Shown here: one piece after another, positions 34,671-43,908 of the stretch | Layout: every line of letters starts with the position of its first letter | Numbering within the stretch: position 1 is the first letter of the stretch | Source: Prosthecobacter debontii | GTDB lineage: Bacteria; Verrucomicrobiota; Verrucomicrobiia; Verrucomicrobiales; Verrucomicrobiaceae | Length of the DNA stretch: 64,000 nucleotides | Assembly: GCA_945869675.1 (NCBI GenBank) | Contig: CAMBPS010000005.1 | Location: 1 to 64,000, forward strand | Reading direction: 5' to 3' | Notes under the pieces: model-generated | The model's input: only the letters and a program-made list of their open reading frames with translations | What the model was told of the DNA's origin: nothing | Database searches by the model: none | Made by a program: the position numbers and the translations under genes

Positions 34671-36887
34671 TTACTGTACAAACATGAATTCGCGGGTATT
34701 GATGAGCGCCCAGATCATATTGGCGTAGCCATCGTCACCAGCGCCGAGCACACGCTTAGCGATGTCTTTTTCATTCATCGTTGGCTTACGGTTCATGATG
34801 GTCAGGAACATGCGCTCAACCTTTTCAGAAGGGTCACGCACGGATTCCATATTACGGAAGATGAGTGAATCTGGGCTGGTGAGCATCTTCTGCGCCTTGC
34901 CGTTCATGATGGTGAGCACCTGTGGGACGTTGCCGACCTTGGTGCTGCCGTCGATGAGCATGCGTGGGGATTGACCAAAGTCGGTCAAGAAGTGACCACC
35001 AGGAGCTGGCTGGACAATTTCTGAAGCACGCATGAGATTCATGCCTTCATAGCTGAGGACCTTATCAGGACCATCATTCATGGCGGTTGCCTCTGGTTTC
35101 TTGGTGGATTTGGAGGCTTTTTCTTCCATCATCATATCACCACCAGCCATCTCGAGACCGCCACCCATGAGAGCACGTTCTTTCTGCTGGATCTTGCGGT
35201 AGGCATCATACTTGATGAGCACTGTCTGTGGATCCACGGTTTCGAGATTGAGGTCGATGGACTTGGCATACAGATCCTGGAGAGGAGCTTTGTAGCTGTC
35301 TGGTTTACCGAGCACGAGGGTCATGTAGCTGTCCCAAGCCTGCTCAGCAGTCATGCGGCGGAGCATAGGGCCTTGGAAGTAGTACTTCTCACCCATCACG
35401 ATGTTTTCTGTGGTAGCTTCCGATTGGTAAGCGCGGGTATTATAGACGATGCGCATGAACTGCTTCAGGTCGAACTTCACACGGACCATTTCTGCGGCGA
35501 GGTGCTTGAGCAACTCAGGATTCACGGATTGAGCTGGATCGTCAATGTTGGTGACAGGCTCAGCAACGGCAGCACCAAAGGCACGCTTCCACATGCGGTT
35601 GGCGACGGTCATGGCAAAACGTGGGTTTTGCGGATGAGTCATCCAGTTAGCGAAGGAAACACGGAGCTTTTCTTCGTTCTTTTTGCTTTGCTTGTAAGCT
35701 GGATTGCCTTTGTCAGCGGGGCTCCACATGACGAATTTTGGCTCAACGGCATCACCTGGCTTGCCATCTTTGTATTTGTAGTCATGAGGCAATTTCATGC
35801 CGTTCATGTCGCGATCTTTAACAGCGTTCTGGTTAGCGCGGATGTAGTTTTGAATGCCGTTGCGCAGACGCTTGATGTCTTGGCCGGATTTTTCAACCAT
35901 GGGCTCGATGCCAGCCATGAGGCGTGCCATCGGGTCAGTGCCGCCCAGATCTTTGCCATTCAGGCGGGTCGTGGTAGCACCAAAGAAAGCGGCCATTTCA
36001 TAGAATTGCTTCTGGGTCCAATCAGCAAACGGATGGTCGTGGCATTGAGCACAGGCGACGTCGGTGCCAAGGAAAACAGTCAGCGTATTGGCCAAATTGT
36101 CCAGAGGCATCCCAGAATCGCGGAGAAGGTAACCAGCTGCGCCATTGTAGGTGCCGTCTGGTTTTTTATCCCACATTTTACCTGTGGCAGTCATCATCTC
36201 ATAGACCATCTCATTCCATGGGCGGTTCATGGCGATTTGTTCTTTTAACCAGCCGATGTACGGAGTGCCACGGACGTTGTCTGCTTCAAATTCGTTCTTC
36301 ACACGCAGCATCTCGGCGAAGTAGTTATAGAGCGTGGTTTTGTAACCTTCAGAATCCAGCAACATGTCGATGAGCTGGGAGCGCTTGGCTTTGTCGCTGC
36401 TTTTGATGAAAGCATGAGCTTCGTCATAGTTTGGGATACGACCTGCGATGTCGAGATACACACGGCGTACGAACTGCTCGTCGTTGGCCATCGGATTGAA
36501 GCTCTTGATCGGTCCTTTACCTGCTGTGGCACGTTCAGGATTGGCCTTGATCAGGCCGTTGGCCACAAGTTGGTCCACCTTGGCTGCAGCCTGAGCCACC
36601 GTTGCATTGGCTAGCATTGATGGAGCCGATTCGGCACCCGCTGCGGCTGCAGCTGGCTTGGCGGCCTTTGCAATCGCCTGATCTTCAGGGGAAAGGCGCG
36701 TTAAAGCGAACTGATGCATGGCTCCGTCTGCGGTTTGCAGAACGATGTCTCCGCCTTCGATTTTGACGAAGGAGGCGTTTACTTGGCGGCCAGCGACGTC
36801 AGTCCAGGTGCGGGCTTCTGCGTAGGCAGAACTTGCACAAAGACCAGCGGCTAAAAGGCCAGCGAGCAGTGTTTGGGTGGTTTTCAT
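34671..36887 (-). CDS. SHD1-DUF1549-DUF1553 secreted protein
   Basis: 738 residues with a Sec signal (cleavage near AYA/EAR, residue 23). An SHD1-type domain (RTWTDVAGRQVNASFVKIEG and LTRLSPEDQ, about 25-72) and an Ala-rich linker follow. DUF1549 (about 105-310) contains VYLDIAGRIPNYDEA and the haem-type motif CAQCH near 279-283; DUF1553 (about 420-735) contains NRMWKRAFGAAVAEP. Unlike its two relatives in the window, it lacks the N-terminal planctomycete cytochrome domain, so CAQCH is its only candidate haem site. It heads an operon with the DUF1501 gene. The function is unknown. Confidence 0.88.
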   Translation of the reverse strand: MKTTQTLLAGLLAAGLCASSAYAEARTWTDVAGRQVNASFVKIEGGDIVLQTADGAMHQFALTRLSPEDQAIAKAAKPAAAAAGAESAPSMLANATVAQAAAKVDQLVANGLIKANPERATAGKGPIKSFNPMANDEQFVRRVYLDIAGRIPNYDEAHAFIKSSDKAKRSQLIDMLLDSEGYKTTLYNYFAEMLRVKNEFEADNVRGTPYIGWLKEQIAMNRPWNEMVYEMMTATGKMWDKKPDGTYNGAAGYLLRDSGMPLDNLANTLTVFLGTDVACAQCHDHPFADWTQKQFYEMAAFFGATTTRLNGKDLGGTDPMARLMAGIEPMVEKSGQDIKRLRNGIQNYIRANQNAVKDRDMNGMKLPHDYKYKDGKPGDAVEPKFVMWSPADKGNPAYKQSKKNEEKLRVSFANWMTHPQNPRFAMTVANRMWKRAFGAAVAEPVTNIDDPAQSVNPELLKHLAAEMVRVKFDLKQFMRIVYNTRAYQSEATTENIVMGEKYYFQGPMLRRMTAEQAWDSYMTLVLGKPDSYKAPLQDLYAKSIDLNLETVDPQTVLIKYDAYRKIQQKERALMGGGLEMAGGDMMMEEKASKSTKKPEATAMNDGPDKVLSYEGMNLMRASEIVQPAPGGHFLTDFGQSPRMLIDGSTKVGNVPQVLTIMNGKAQKMLTSPDSLIFRNMESVRDPSEKVERMFLTIMNRKPTMNEKDIAKRVLGAGDDGYANMIWALINTREFMFVQ

Positions 36888-37073
36888 GGGTAGATGAGAG
36901 GTGCTGAGTGAATGACTCCGGCTGGAGAACGGTCCAGATTGGAAGGAATTAGAACAAAATTATCATAATTTACTGTTTCCGGCATCTTTTTTTCAATTTT
37001 CACCGGATTGGAGGAACTCATCCAGCCTGCGAACGACCTTGCACACGGCTGTGATTATGGCAAAGGGCAGGCC

Positions 37074-37595
37074 ATGTTGAAGCTTCTTTCCACTGCATGG
37101 CAATTTGTCCGCCAGAATGATCTACCCACGATCTGGTGTGCGTTAATCAGTCGCGAGGCGCATCCATTAGTGCAATTCATTAAATATGGCTGTTGCGGCG
37201 TGGTGGCCGCCATCACCCACAATGGCATTCTCACGATCCTATCCCTGACCCTTTTCCCTGCCGTTCAGGGGATGCTGGTGGACGGACAGGTGCTGGATGA
37301 AACCCTGCGCGCCAAGAACCTCGTGATCAACAATGCCATCGCCTGGCCCTTTGGCACCTTGATCGCATATTGGCTGAATATCCTCTTCGTCTTCACTCCC
37401 GGTCGCCACAGCAAGTTGACGGAGTTGGTCATGTTCTGGATCGCCAGCGCCATCGGCTTCTTTCCGGGCGGCTTTGTAGCGCATTGGCTTGCCGCCGGTT
37501 ACCACTTACCCTCATTGATCGCTCAATTGGGCTTCGTGGTCACCTCAGTCATGGTAAACTTCCTCTGCCGGAAGTTTGTGATTTTTAAAAATTAG
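37074..37595 (+). CDS. GtrA family membrane protein
   Basis: 173 residues with about four hydrophobic segments. The first begins at VQFIKYGCCGVVAAITHNGILTI, followed by NNAIAWPFGTLIAYWLNILFVF; the C-terminal FLCRKFVIFK is typical of GtrA. GtrA-like proteins are thought to move polyprenyl-linked sugars across the membrane. The ATG at 37074 is preceded by AAGGGCAGG; a TTG frame opens at 37008. Its TAG stop overlaps the TAA stop of the opposing oxidoreductase gene by two bases. No glycosyltransferase lies beside it. Confidence 0.85.
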   Translation: MLKLLSTAWQFVRQNDLPTIWCALISREAHPLVQFIKYGCCGVVAAITHNGILTILSLTLFPAVQGMLVDGQVLDETLRAKNLVINNAIAWPFGTLIAYWLNILFVFTPGRHSKLTELVMFWIASAIGFFPGGFVAHWLAAGYHLPSLIAQLGFVVTSVMVNFLCRKFVIFKN

Positions 37596-38629
37596 CCCAG
37601 ATCACTGATGGCCACAGGCTTGCCACCTTGCTCAGCGCTCTTGTCAGAGGCAAAAATGACCTCAAAACTGCGCAGAGATTCTGGGAAACTGGTGAGCGGC
37701 ATGTCTTTCCCCTCATCCAGGGCATCAAAGAAAGCTTGGAATTGAGTCTGGTAAGGATGATCGCTGACATCGCCTGAATCCAGCATCTGCATGGAAAGTT
37801 GGCCCCACTCTTTCTTATCGCTCTTCAGCTTGTTGGAGTGCAGTTTATTGTCCAGCAAGCTGCCCTGACTGCCGACAAGATGGGTGTGGAAGTAATAAGG
37901 CTGGAGGCAATCGACCACCGCCGCCGTTTTCCCGACGGCTCCATTCTTGAATTTCACCAGTGTCACGCTCGTTGTGTCATATTCATAAGGGGCAAAGATC
38001 TCGCTCTTCGACTTCGTGCTGAAACTGGTCACACTTTCCACCTCACCCGGCATGACCATGAGCAGCGCGTCTAAAGCATGGCAACCAGCCGTCAGCAGCG
38101 CACTACCACCATCTTTTTTACCCACATTCCAGCGAAACTGACCATACCAGGGACCGATACCGTGGTAGTAGTCCACCTCGCCGTAGTGAATCTCTCCGAG
38201 CAGTCCTTCATCAATGATGGCCTTCGTGGACTGGAACTGACCCGAGAATCGGCACTCGAAGCAGACGCAACCCTTCACGCCATTCGACTTCGCCGCCGCC
38301 ACGATCTCACGCACTTCTTGCAGCGAGTTCGCCATCGGCTTTTCTAAAATGATGTGCTTTTTCGCATTGGCCGCCGCGATGGCCTGATTGCGGTGCTGAC
38401 TCGGGTAACTGGTGATGTCCACGATATGGATGTCTGGATCAGCCAGCATCGCATCAATATCCTGATAAGCCTTAATCTTCCCACCATGCTTCGCACTCAA
38501 CTCTGCCTCATCTAGTGGACGTGAGGAGTAAACGGCCGTCGCCTGCGCCTGCTTGGTCTTATTGATTGCTTCGATGTGAGCAGTCGCTGCCCAGCCATAT
38601 CCGATGATGCCGACGTTGTATTTTTTCAT
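37592..38629 (-). CDS. Gfo/Idh/MocA family oxidoreductase
   Basis: 345 residues from ATG 38629. The N-terminal Rossmann fold has VGIIGYGWAATAHIEAI (GxGxxA), then DIVDITSYPSQH-like and HIILEKPMANSL, the EKP motif with the catalytic Lys of the family. A C-terminal alpha/beta domain follows (YHGIGPWYGQFRWNVGKKDGG). Members act on sugars, inositols and related polyols; the substrate cannot be told from sequence. Divergent from lsrF by 156 bases. Without a signal peptide, it is probably cytoplasmic. Confidence 0.9.
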   Translation of the reverse strand: MKKYNVGIIGYGWAATAHIEAINKTKQAQATAVYSSRPLDEAELSAKHGGKIKAYQDIDAMLADPDIHIVDITSYPSQHRNQAIAAANAKKHIILEKPMANSLQEVREIVAAAKSNGVKGCVCFECRFSGQFQSTKAIIDEGLLGEIHYGEVDYYHGIGPWYGQFRWNVGKKDGGSALLTAGCHALDALLMVMPGEVESVTSFSTKSKSEIFAPYEYDTTSVTLVKFKNGAVGKTAAVVDCLQPYYFHTHLVGSQGSLLDNKLHSNKLKSDKKEWGQLSMQMLDSGDVSDHPYQTQFQAFFDALDEGKDMPLTSFPESLRSFEVIFASDKSAEQGGKPVAISDLG

Positions 38630-38785
38630 GAGAAGAAGGTCAGATGCTCCACAGCGGGAACATTGAGTCAAACACATACCGATTAGTCCAGAGTCGCCTT
38701 TCAGAAATTCCATGAGTTGCATCAAAACTTGCACACCGCCAATTCAGGCTCACAATCTCGTCCCCAAACTTAACTCATTCATCTT

Positions 38786-39748
38786 ATGGCCGACATCTCT
38801 ACCAGCGCTGCTGACAAAAAAGACAAAGAATATTTCGCCGACGTGCCTCAGGCCGCCCCTGGCTTCTTCCTCAAGGGCTGCCATCAGTATGATTGGGGTC
38901 TCAAAAACCGCCTCAGCAAGGTCTTCAATCCAAAGGACGGCCGCACGGTGATGCTGGCCTTTGACCACGGCTATTTCCAAGGACCAACCACAGGCCTGGA
39001 GCGTGTGGACCAAACGATCCTACCCCTCGAACCTTACGCAGACTGTCTCATGCTCACGCGTGGCATTCAGCGCAGCGTGATCCCAGCTTCCACGACCAAA
39101 GCCATCGCACTACGCGCAAGCGGCGGCACCTCGATGGTCAGCCAGTTTGAAGAATGGGAAGGCGAAATCGACGGTAAGAAAGCCAAGTTTGGCCGCCCTG
39201 GATTTGAGCCTCTTTCCAATGAAAGCACCGCGCTCAACATCGAAGAAGCCATCCGTCTAAACGCTAGTGTGCTGGCCGTGCAGGTCTTCATCGGAAGTGC
39301 CTACGAGCGTCAGTCCCTCAAAAACCTAACCGATCTTGTCGATGCCGCTAGCCGCTACGGCATCGCCGTCATGGGTGTGACCGCTGTCGGTCGTGCCATG
39401 GCACGCACCCCGCAATATTTCCGCCTGGCGACTCGCATCATGGCAGAGCTCGGAGCCAACGTGGTGAAGTGCTATTACACCGACACTGAATTTGAGACCG
39501 TTACTTCCTGCTGCCCAGTGCCAATCGTCATTGCCGGTGGTAAGAAGCTGCCAGAACTCGATGCACTGACCATGTGCTACAACGCCATCCAACAGGGTGC
39601 CAACGGTGTGGACATGGGTCGTAACATCTTCCAGAGCGATGCCCCGATCAGCATGATGCAGGCCGTCCGCGGCGTGGTGCACGAAGGGCTGACTCCAGAA
39701 CAGGGCTTCCAGATGTACAACGACCTGAAGGCCAAAGGCACGAAATAA
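38786..39748 (+). CDS. lsrF: LsrF-like class I aldolase/thiolase
   Basis: 320 residues. Strong resemblance to 3-hydroxy-5-phosphonooxypentane-2,4-dione thiolase: NPKDGRTVMLAFDHGYFQGPT, GSAYERQSLKNL, VVKCYYTDTEFE with the candidate Schiff-base Lys, PIVIAGGKKLPELDALTMC and GVDMGRNIFQSD. In enteric bacteria LsrF cleaves the phospho-AI-2 product. No lsrK, lsrR or transporter is present, so a different aldolase role is possible. Relative to my memory of E. coli LsrF there is an extra loop of about 25 residues near 120-145 (EEWEGEIDGKKAKFGRPG). A strong terminator follows. Confidence 0.88.
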   Translation: MADISTSAADKKDKEYFADVPQAAPGFFLKGCHQYDWGLKNRLSKVFNPKDGRTVMLAFDHGYFQGPTTGLERVDQTILPLEPYADCLMLTRGIQRSVIPASTTKAIALRASGGTSMVSQFEEWEGEIDGKKAKFGRPGFEPLSNESTALNIEEAIRLNASVLAVQVFIGSAYERQSLKNLTDLVDAASRYGIAVMGVTAVGRAMARTPQYFRLATRIMAELGANVVKCYYTDTEFETVTSCCPVPIVIAGGKKLPELDALTMCYNAIQQGANGVDMGRNIFQSDAPISMMQAVRGVVHEGLTPEQGFQMYNDLKAKGTK

Positions 39749-39767
39749 GACCCGTCTTCTGATTCTG

Positions 39768-39802
39768 AAAGCCGCCGTGGTTCCTGCCTCGGCGGCTTTT
39801 TT
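39768..39802 (+). terminator. Intrinsic terminator of lsrF
   Basis: AAAGCCGCCG and CGGCGGCTTT form a perfect 10-bp stem around a 12-base loop, ending in TTTTTT, 20 bases after the lsrF stop codon. Confidence 0.92.
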
Positions 39803-39881
39803 ATGCCGACCTCAAAATCTAGAATGCACCTAGAGCCTTGCATTCGCGGCGGAATTCTGATTTGATTCATCAATCACCCCT

Positions 39882-40538
39882 ATGCGCACTGCCCTTTTAT
39901 TGCTTCTCCTTGGTTTACTGCCTGCCTGCGAAACCTTCAAACGCGATCCCAAGGTTCTCATCACGGTCTTTTCCCAAGGCAATGAGATGGACTCGCCCAA
40001 GAGTGTTTTCAGGCGGCCTATCGAAGGTGAAAACATGGTGTTCAAAGTCATCCCTGAATTCACCACGCAGAGCGTCGTAGCCTACCACCCATTTACCGCC
40101 AAGGACGGCACCAACGGAGTGGCGGTACAGCTCGATTTCAAAGGTGCCAATGCGCTGGAACTCGTGACCCGCATGAGGCAGGGAGAAGTTTTAATGACCA
40201 TGGTGAATGGCACGGTCGTGGATTACGTGCGCATCAACCGAGTGATCTCAGATGGTATCTTCACCATCTGGCGTGGACTGCCAGATGAACTGATCGCCGC
40301 TATGGAGAAAAAATACCCTCATATTAACGAATCCAAATCCTCGGCCGAAAGCATCGACATGATTCCGAGCACCAAGGCTGAAATGAAGGATAACTATCGC
40401 GAAGCCAAGAAAGCCAGAGAACAGAAACTCAAAGACGAGGCAGCAGCAGCCAAGCGAGCAGCTCGTGGCGAGTTTGAACCGGAGACGCCTAAAGGTGAGG
40501 CAGTGCCTTTGAGTGAGGCTTTGAAATCGGTTCAATAA
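39882..40538 (+). CDS. Predicted lipoprotein of unknown function
   Basis: 218 residues with a clear lipoprotein signal: hydrophobic LLLLLLGLLPAC with the lipid-accepting Cys at about 16. A globular part follows (about 30-140), then a charged, helical, Lys/Ala/Glu-rich C-terminus (EAKKAREQKLKDEAAAAK, about 175-195). I do not recognise a family. It is preceded by the lsrF terminator and opposed by the DUF1501 gene, so it is probably monocistronic. Confidence 0.75.
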   Translation: MRTALLLLLLGLLPACETFKRDPKVLITVFSQGNEMDSPKSVFRRPIEGENMVFKVIPEFTTQSVVAYHPFTAKDGTNGVAVQLDFKGANALELVTRMRQGEVLMTMVNGTVVDYVRINRVISDGIFTIWRGLPDELIAAMEKKYPHINESKSSAESIDMIPSTKAEMKDNYREAKKAREQKLKDEAAAAKRAARGEFEPETPKGEAVPLSEALKSVQ

Positions 40539-40553
40539 GGAGCTCGTGGCCCC

Positions 40554-41768
40554 TCACATAAGGCCCACGGACTTGAGCGTGATGTCTGGGAAAAGTTTGG
40601 CGGATTCTGCCGAGCTCAGTCCTAGGCTACCGCGCAGCACTTCCGCAAAAACGTGGCGATAATCCGTCTCTAAATGCAGGCCACCAGGGCCAGGCGTGTT
40701 CACGTTGCCATCATCATCCGCCTGGATGGGCCAGGAACCGAGCACGTGTCCCCCCTTAACGCGATCCCCCAGCGCCATCAGAGCAAAGCCGCGTCCATGA
40801 TCCGTGCCGAGGCTGGCATTTTCATAGACTCGCCGACCAAATTCCGTGGCGATCATGATCGTGTAGTTCGCTCGGTGAGATTTCAGATCCGCTTCCAGCG
40901 CGGCCAATCCCTCAGCCAAGGTCCTGATCTTCTCGGCCTGTTGACCTGTGGCATTGCCCTGAAAAAAGTGAGTATCCCAACCGCCCAGATCAATGCAGGC
41001 CACTTGCAATCCAAGACGCGCTTTGATCAGCCGTGCGATTTCGCGCAAGCCAGTGCCAAAGCTGTCTTTGGGATACAGCGCTGCATTTTCCACCTGATAG
41101 GGCGTGCCCTGAAGTGCGCCCACTTTTTGAAACAGATCCAGCGTCTCCAGTCCACGTTCACCGAGCAGCGTCACATCCGCACCATACATGGCCCGCAGCG
41201 CTTTCACCACGCCGGCTGAGTCAGCGCCTTGAGCGGCTTTGATCGCCATGTCATCCAGCCGCTCCAGCACACTCGCCGCAGGCGCGCCGCGTAAGGATTC
41301 CGGCAGCGCAGTGCCTATCGCCACGGCGGAAAGAGGCGACTGCTTTTCACTACCGCGTATTCTGAGGAAGCGCCCCAGCCAACCCCCGCCAGCAGGCGTG
41401 CCGCTCATCGAGTCACCATGCTCCATTTGATCTTGGCATTCAAAGTGAGAGCCACTGGTGTTATCCACCCCCACCGATTGCACCGCACCGAAGCGACCTT
41501 CTTTAAAAGCAGCCTCCAGGGGCTTCAGCGCAGGATGCAGCGCATAGCGGTCATTGAGTTTGATCGCCTCGCTCGCCTTGACAGCCAAAGAGGGGCGCAG
41601 TCGATAGTATTGATCATCGGCATACGGAACCATCAAATTAAGCGTATCCGCCCCGCCGCGCAGGAAGACGTGAATCAGTGTGTGCTCCTCCCGCTGAGTC
41701 GCCGCAAGGGCTGGCGACGCAGCAAGGGCTAGCTTGGATAAAAGGGAGCGACGGGTGAGTGTGGACAT
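40554..41768 (-). CDS. DUF1501 protein (partner of DUF1800 protein)
   Basis: 404 residues from ATG 41768. A twin-arginine signal (LTRRSLLSKLALAASPALA) precedes the DUF1501 core: LIHVFLRGGADTLNLMVPY, GSHFECQDQMEHGD, IDLGGWDTHFFQGNATG and MIATEFGRRVYENASLGTDHGRG. The last two carry the conserved GGWDTH and EFGR...DHG motifs. It begins 4 bases after the DUF1800 stop, so translation is probably coupled. DUF1800-DUF1501 pairs are widespread; their biochemical role is not established. Confidence 0.92.
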   Translation of the reverse strand: MSTLTRRSLLSKLALAASPALAATQREEHTLIHVFLRGGADTLNLMVPYADDQYYRLRPSLAVKASEAIKLNDRYALHPALKPLEAAFKEGRFGAVQSVGVDNTSGSHFECQDQMEHGDSMSGTPAGGGWLGRFLRIRGSEKQSPLSAVAIGTALPESLRGAPAASVLERLDDMAIKAAQGADSAGVVKALRAMYGADVTLLGERGLETLDLFQKVGALQGTPYQVENAALYPKDSFGTGLREIARLIKARLGLQVACIDLGGWDTHFFQGNATGQQAEKIRTLAEGLAALEADLKSHRANYTIMIATEFGRRVYENASLGTDHGRGFALMALGDRVKGGHVLGSWPIQADDDGNVNTPGPGGLHLETDYRHVFAEVLRGSLGLSSAESAKLFPDITLKSVGLM

Positions 41769-41772
41769 GCGA

Positions 41773-43254
41773 TTAACACCTTTGAAAAGCTGGGCTGGCA
41801 AGAATCAGCCCGACGGTTTGTGGATCATCTGTCGCCGTGGTAGCTTTGAATTCAGCCTCGGTCGGCTTGCGTCCGATCAAGTGAGCGAACCAAGCGGACG
41901 TCTTCTTCCCTGCATTCAGACTCTTCCTCAGGGGCCAAAGGTTCACCCTCACCCCTGGCTGATTGCCACTGGCCAGAGCCAGCCCGAAATTCCAGCGCCA
42001 CATCAGCGTTCCCATCCAGGGCAGTTCATCATCTGAGTAGCCATCAGGCGTGGGGTATTGGAACAAGCCATGCCCCATACGCTGCAAGGGCTCTAGCACG
42101 GACTTCTCAGCCTGAGTATCGGCTGCCAGGGCCCGAATCGCCGAGACCATGAATTTAAAAGGTCGCTTCAAAAGCTGCCCCTGACTGGCTTGAAACTCCG
42201 GCGAGCTCAAAAGCAGACGCAGCAGGCATTTGATGTCGCCACGCGTGCGGGTGAACTCAGCCGCGACACGCTTGACCAGTCCCTCTGGCGGCGTGGCACT
42301 GACGAATCGGCGACATAACTTCAAGGCCATGAAGGAAGCCGTGCTTGGATGGCTGCAAACGATCTCCACCAGCCGATCCAGATCCCCTGCTCCACCACCC
42401 GCCGCGATGGGTTGGCCCAGCACTGTTTTCTTGCCATCATCATGCCAGTCCGGTTTGAAAAAGGACTCACTCTGATTCATGGCCAGGAAGCGATTCCGAT
42501 CAAAGGTCCAGCCACTGAGGCAGCGCGCCGCTTCACGGACATCCTTCTGACTGTAGCCACCATGCACACCCATCGTATGCAGCTCCATCAGCTCACGCGC
42601 ATAGTTTTCGTTAGGCTGATCGTCCGTCTTTTTGCGCACCTTGTTCGTCTTGCCATCCAGATAGACCAGCATCGCAGGAGAGGTCGCAGAGGCTCGAATC
42701 AGCTCATAAAAATTCCCCAACGCATGAGCACGGATCACCTCCCGATCATCACTGGGCTTCAGATAAATGCAGTCGCCCTTTTCCAGATCAATATTCAGGT
42801 GATCCGTCCAGAACTCCACCATCACCTCAAACAACTGTCGGCGACTGTAAATCGCCCGCAGCAGCGAGTGACGAGTGATCTCATCCCGCAGGACTGGCTT
42901 GCGAAATTCATAGGCATCTCCTGCACTGAAGTACAGCGACTCAAAACGCTCAGCCCGCAGGTTACAGGCCGTATCGGCCATGGATTCAGGATGCAGTTGT
43001 TCCTCGATCCACGCAGCCTGCCCCATCGCTTTCAGCCTTTGTACATCTCCCGGCCAGGGACCAAAAGCAGCCCGGGAAAGCAGATGAAAGTCAGGGTCTA
43101 TTTCCTGCCCCTCAGGCGGATGCAGTTCAGTCGGCACCGCCTCGCCCAGAAACTCGCGATTCACCGCCGTCGTGATCCGTTCACAGGACGCCAGCGCCGC
43201 CAGTCCACAACCGAAAGCGGACGTTTTCAGCAGAGATCGACGCGACGTTGGCAT
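41773..43254 (-). CDS. DUF1800 family protein
   Basis: 493 residues. The N-terminus combines a twin-arginine motif (SRRSLLKTSAFGCGLAAL) with a possible lipobox LASC near residue 24, so it may be a Tat-exported lipoprotein. The DUF1800 core includes HLLSRAAFGPWPGDVQRL, MVEFWTDHLNID, NENYARELMELHTMGVHGGY and AARCLSGWTFDRN, the conserved family order. It is the first gene of a two-gene operon with DUF1501 and lies 4 bases after the upstream membrane-protein gene, so three genes may be co-transcribed. Confidence 0.92.
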   Translation of the reverse strand: MPTSRRSLLKTSAFGCGLAALASCERITTAVNREFLGEAVPTELHPPEGQEIDPDFHLLSRAAFGPWPGDVQRLKAMGQAAWIEEQLHPESMADTACNLRAERFESLYFSAGDAYEFRKPVLRDEITRHSLLRAIYSRRQLFEVMVEFWTDHLNIDLEKGDCIYLKPSDDREVIRAHALGNFYELIRASATSPAMLVYLDGKTNKVRKKTDDQPNENYARELMELHTMGVHGGYSQKDVREAARCLSGWTFDRNRFLAMNQSESFFKPDWHDDGKKTVLGQPIAAGGGAGDLDRLVEIVCSHPSTASFMALKLCRRFVSATPPEGLVKRVAAEFTRTRGDIKCLLRLLLSSPEFQASQGQLLKRPFKFMVSAIRALAADTQAEKSVLEPLQRMGHGLFQYPTPDGYSDDELPWMGTLMWRWNFGLALASGNQPGVRVNLWPLRKSLNAGKKTSAWFAHLIGRKPTEAEFKATTATDDPQTVGLILASPAFQRC

Positions 43255-43258
43255 CCTC

Positions 43259-43798
43259 TTAGGCGGCTGGCGGTTCAGGTGGCAGCGCCGTTGCAGCAGC
43301 TGGCTTGAGAAACCAGGACCGCAGCACGATTCCCCAGCCCAGAACCGCCATCAACGGCAGCAGCACCGCCCAACCAACCACTGGCAGCAGAGCACAAAGA
43401 ACCAGTGTCAGTCCGCCATGCTTCATCTGCCGCCAAGGCTTCGCCTGAGGCCACAAACGTTCGCCGATCAGACCAGCAATGCCGCCCGCGCCAAGGAATC
43501 CCCAAGCCAGGAGCACCCCGCCAACCAGCACTGCCAACGCGCCCATCTTCGGCACTTTAGAAAGCACCGCGATCAGGATCGTGCCTGCCACCAGCGGCGG
43601 CAAGCCAAACAAGAAGCATCGAAATAACCCACGACCAGCCACCTCCCGGTGTTTTGCCGCCGTCTCAGGCCACAGACCCGATGACAACAACCAAAGCGCC
43701 GGCAGCGCCACCACAAAGGCCACTGCCACGAGCAGCCAAACAAGAACCGTAGAAAAGAGCATGGTGAGAAATGAAGGGGAGTGAATGATTTCGGACAT
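43259..43798 (-). CDS. Predicted membrane protein of unknown function
   Basis: 179 residues from ATG 43798, with about four hydrophobic segments (near 10-40, 65-80, 90-115 and 125-150) and a short Ala/Pro-rich tail. No family is recognised. It lies 4 bases before the DUF1800 gene on the same strand, suggesting a shared transcript, and 110 bases from the divergent cytochrome/DUF1549 gene. It may be a membrane component of the exported module. Confidence 0.7.
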   Translation of the reverse strand: MSEIIHSPSFLTMLFSTVLVWLLVAVAFVVALPALWLLSSGLWPETAAKHREVAGRGLFRCFLFGLPPLVAGTILIAVLSKVPKMGALAVLVGGVLLAWGFLGAGGIAGLIGERLWPQAKPWRQMKHGGLTLVLCALLPVVGWAVLLPLMAVLGWGIVLRSWFLKPAAATALPPEPPAA

Positions 43799-43908
43799 CA
43801 CCCTAAACGTAGGATTCCAGCGTTGGTAACAAAGTTTCTTCGTGACTGCAGATGTCTGAACATCGCCAACCTGCAAGACACTCCTGCTGAGGGTCGTTAT
43901 CCGCGTTC

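Noticed and set aside
35373-36248. 291-codon plus-strand frame
   Set aside because: Antisense to the SHD1-DUF1549-DUF1553 gene.
37592-37595. Overlapping stop codons of GtrA and the oxidoreductase gene as a regulatory device
   Set aside because: A two-base overlap of convergent stops is common in compact genomes and needs no special explanation.
42349-43308. 319-codon plus-strand frame, His/Gln-rich
   Set aside because: Antisense to the DUF1800 gene; composition is the mirror of that gene's codon use.
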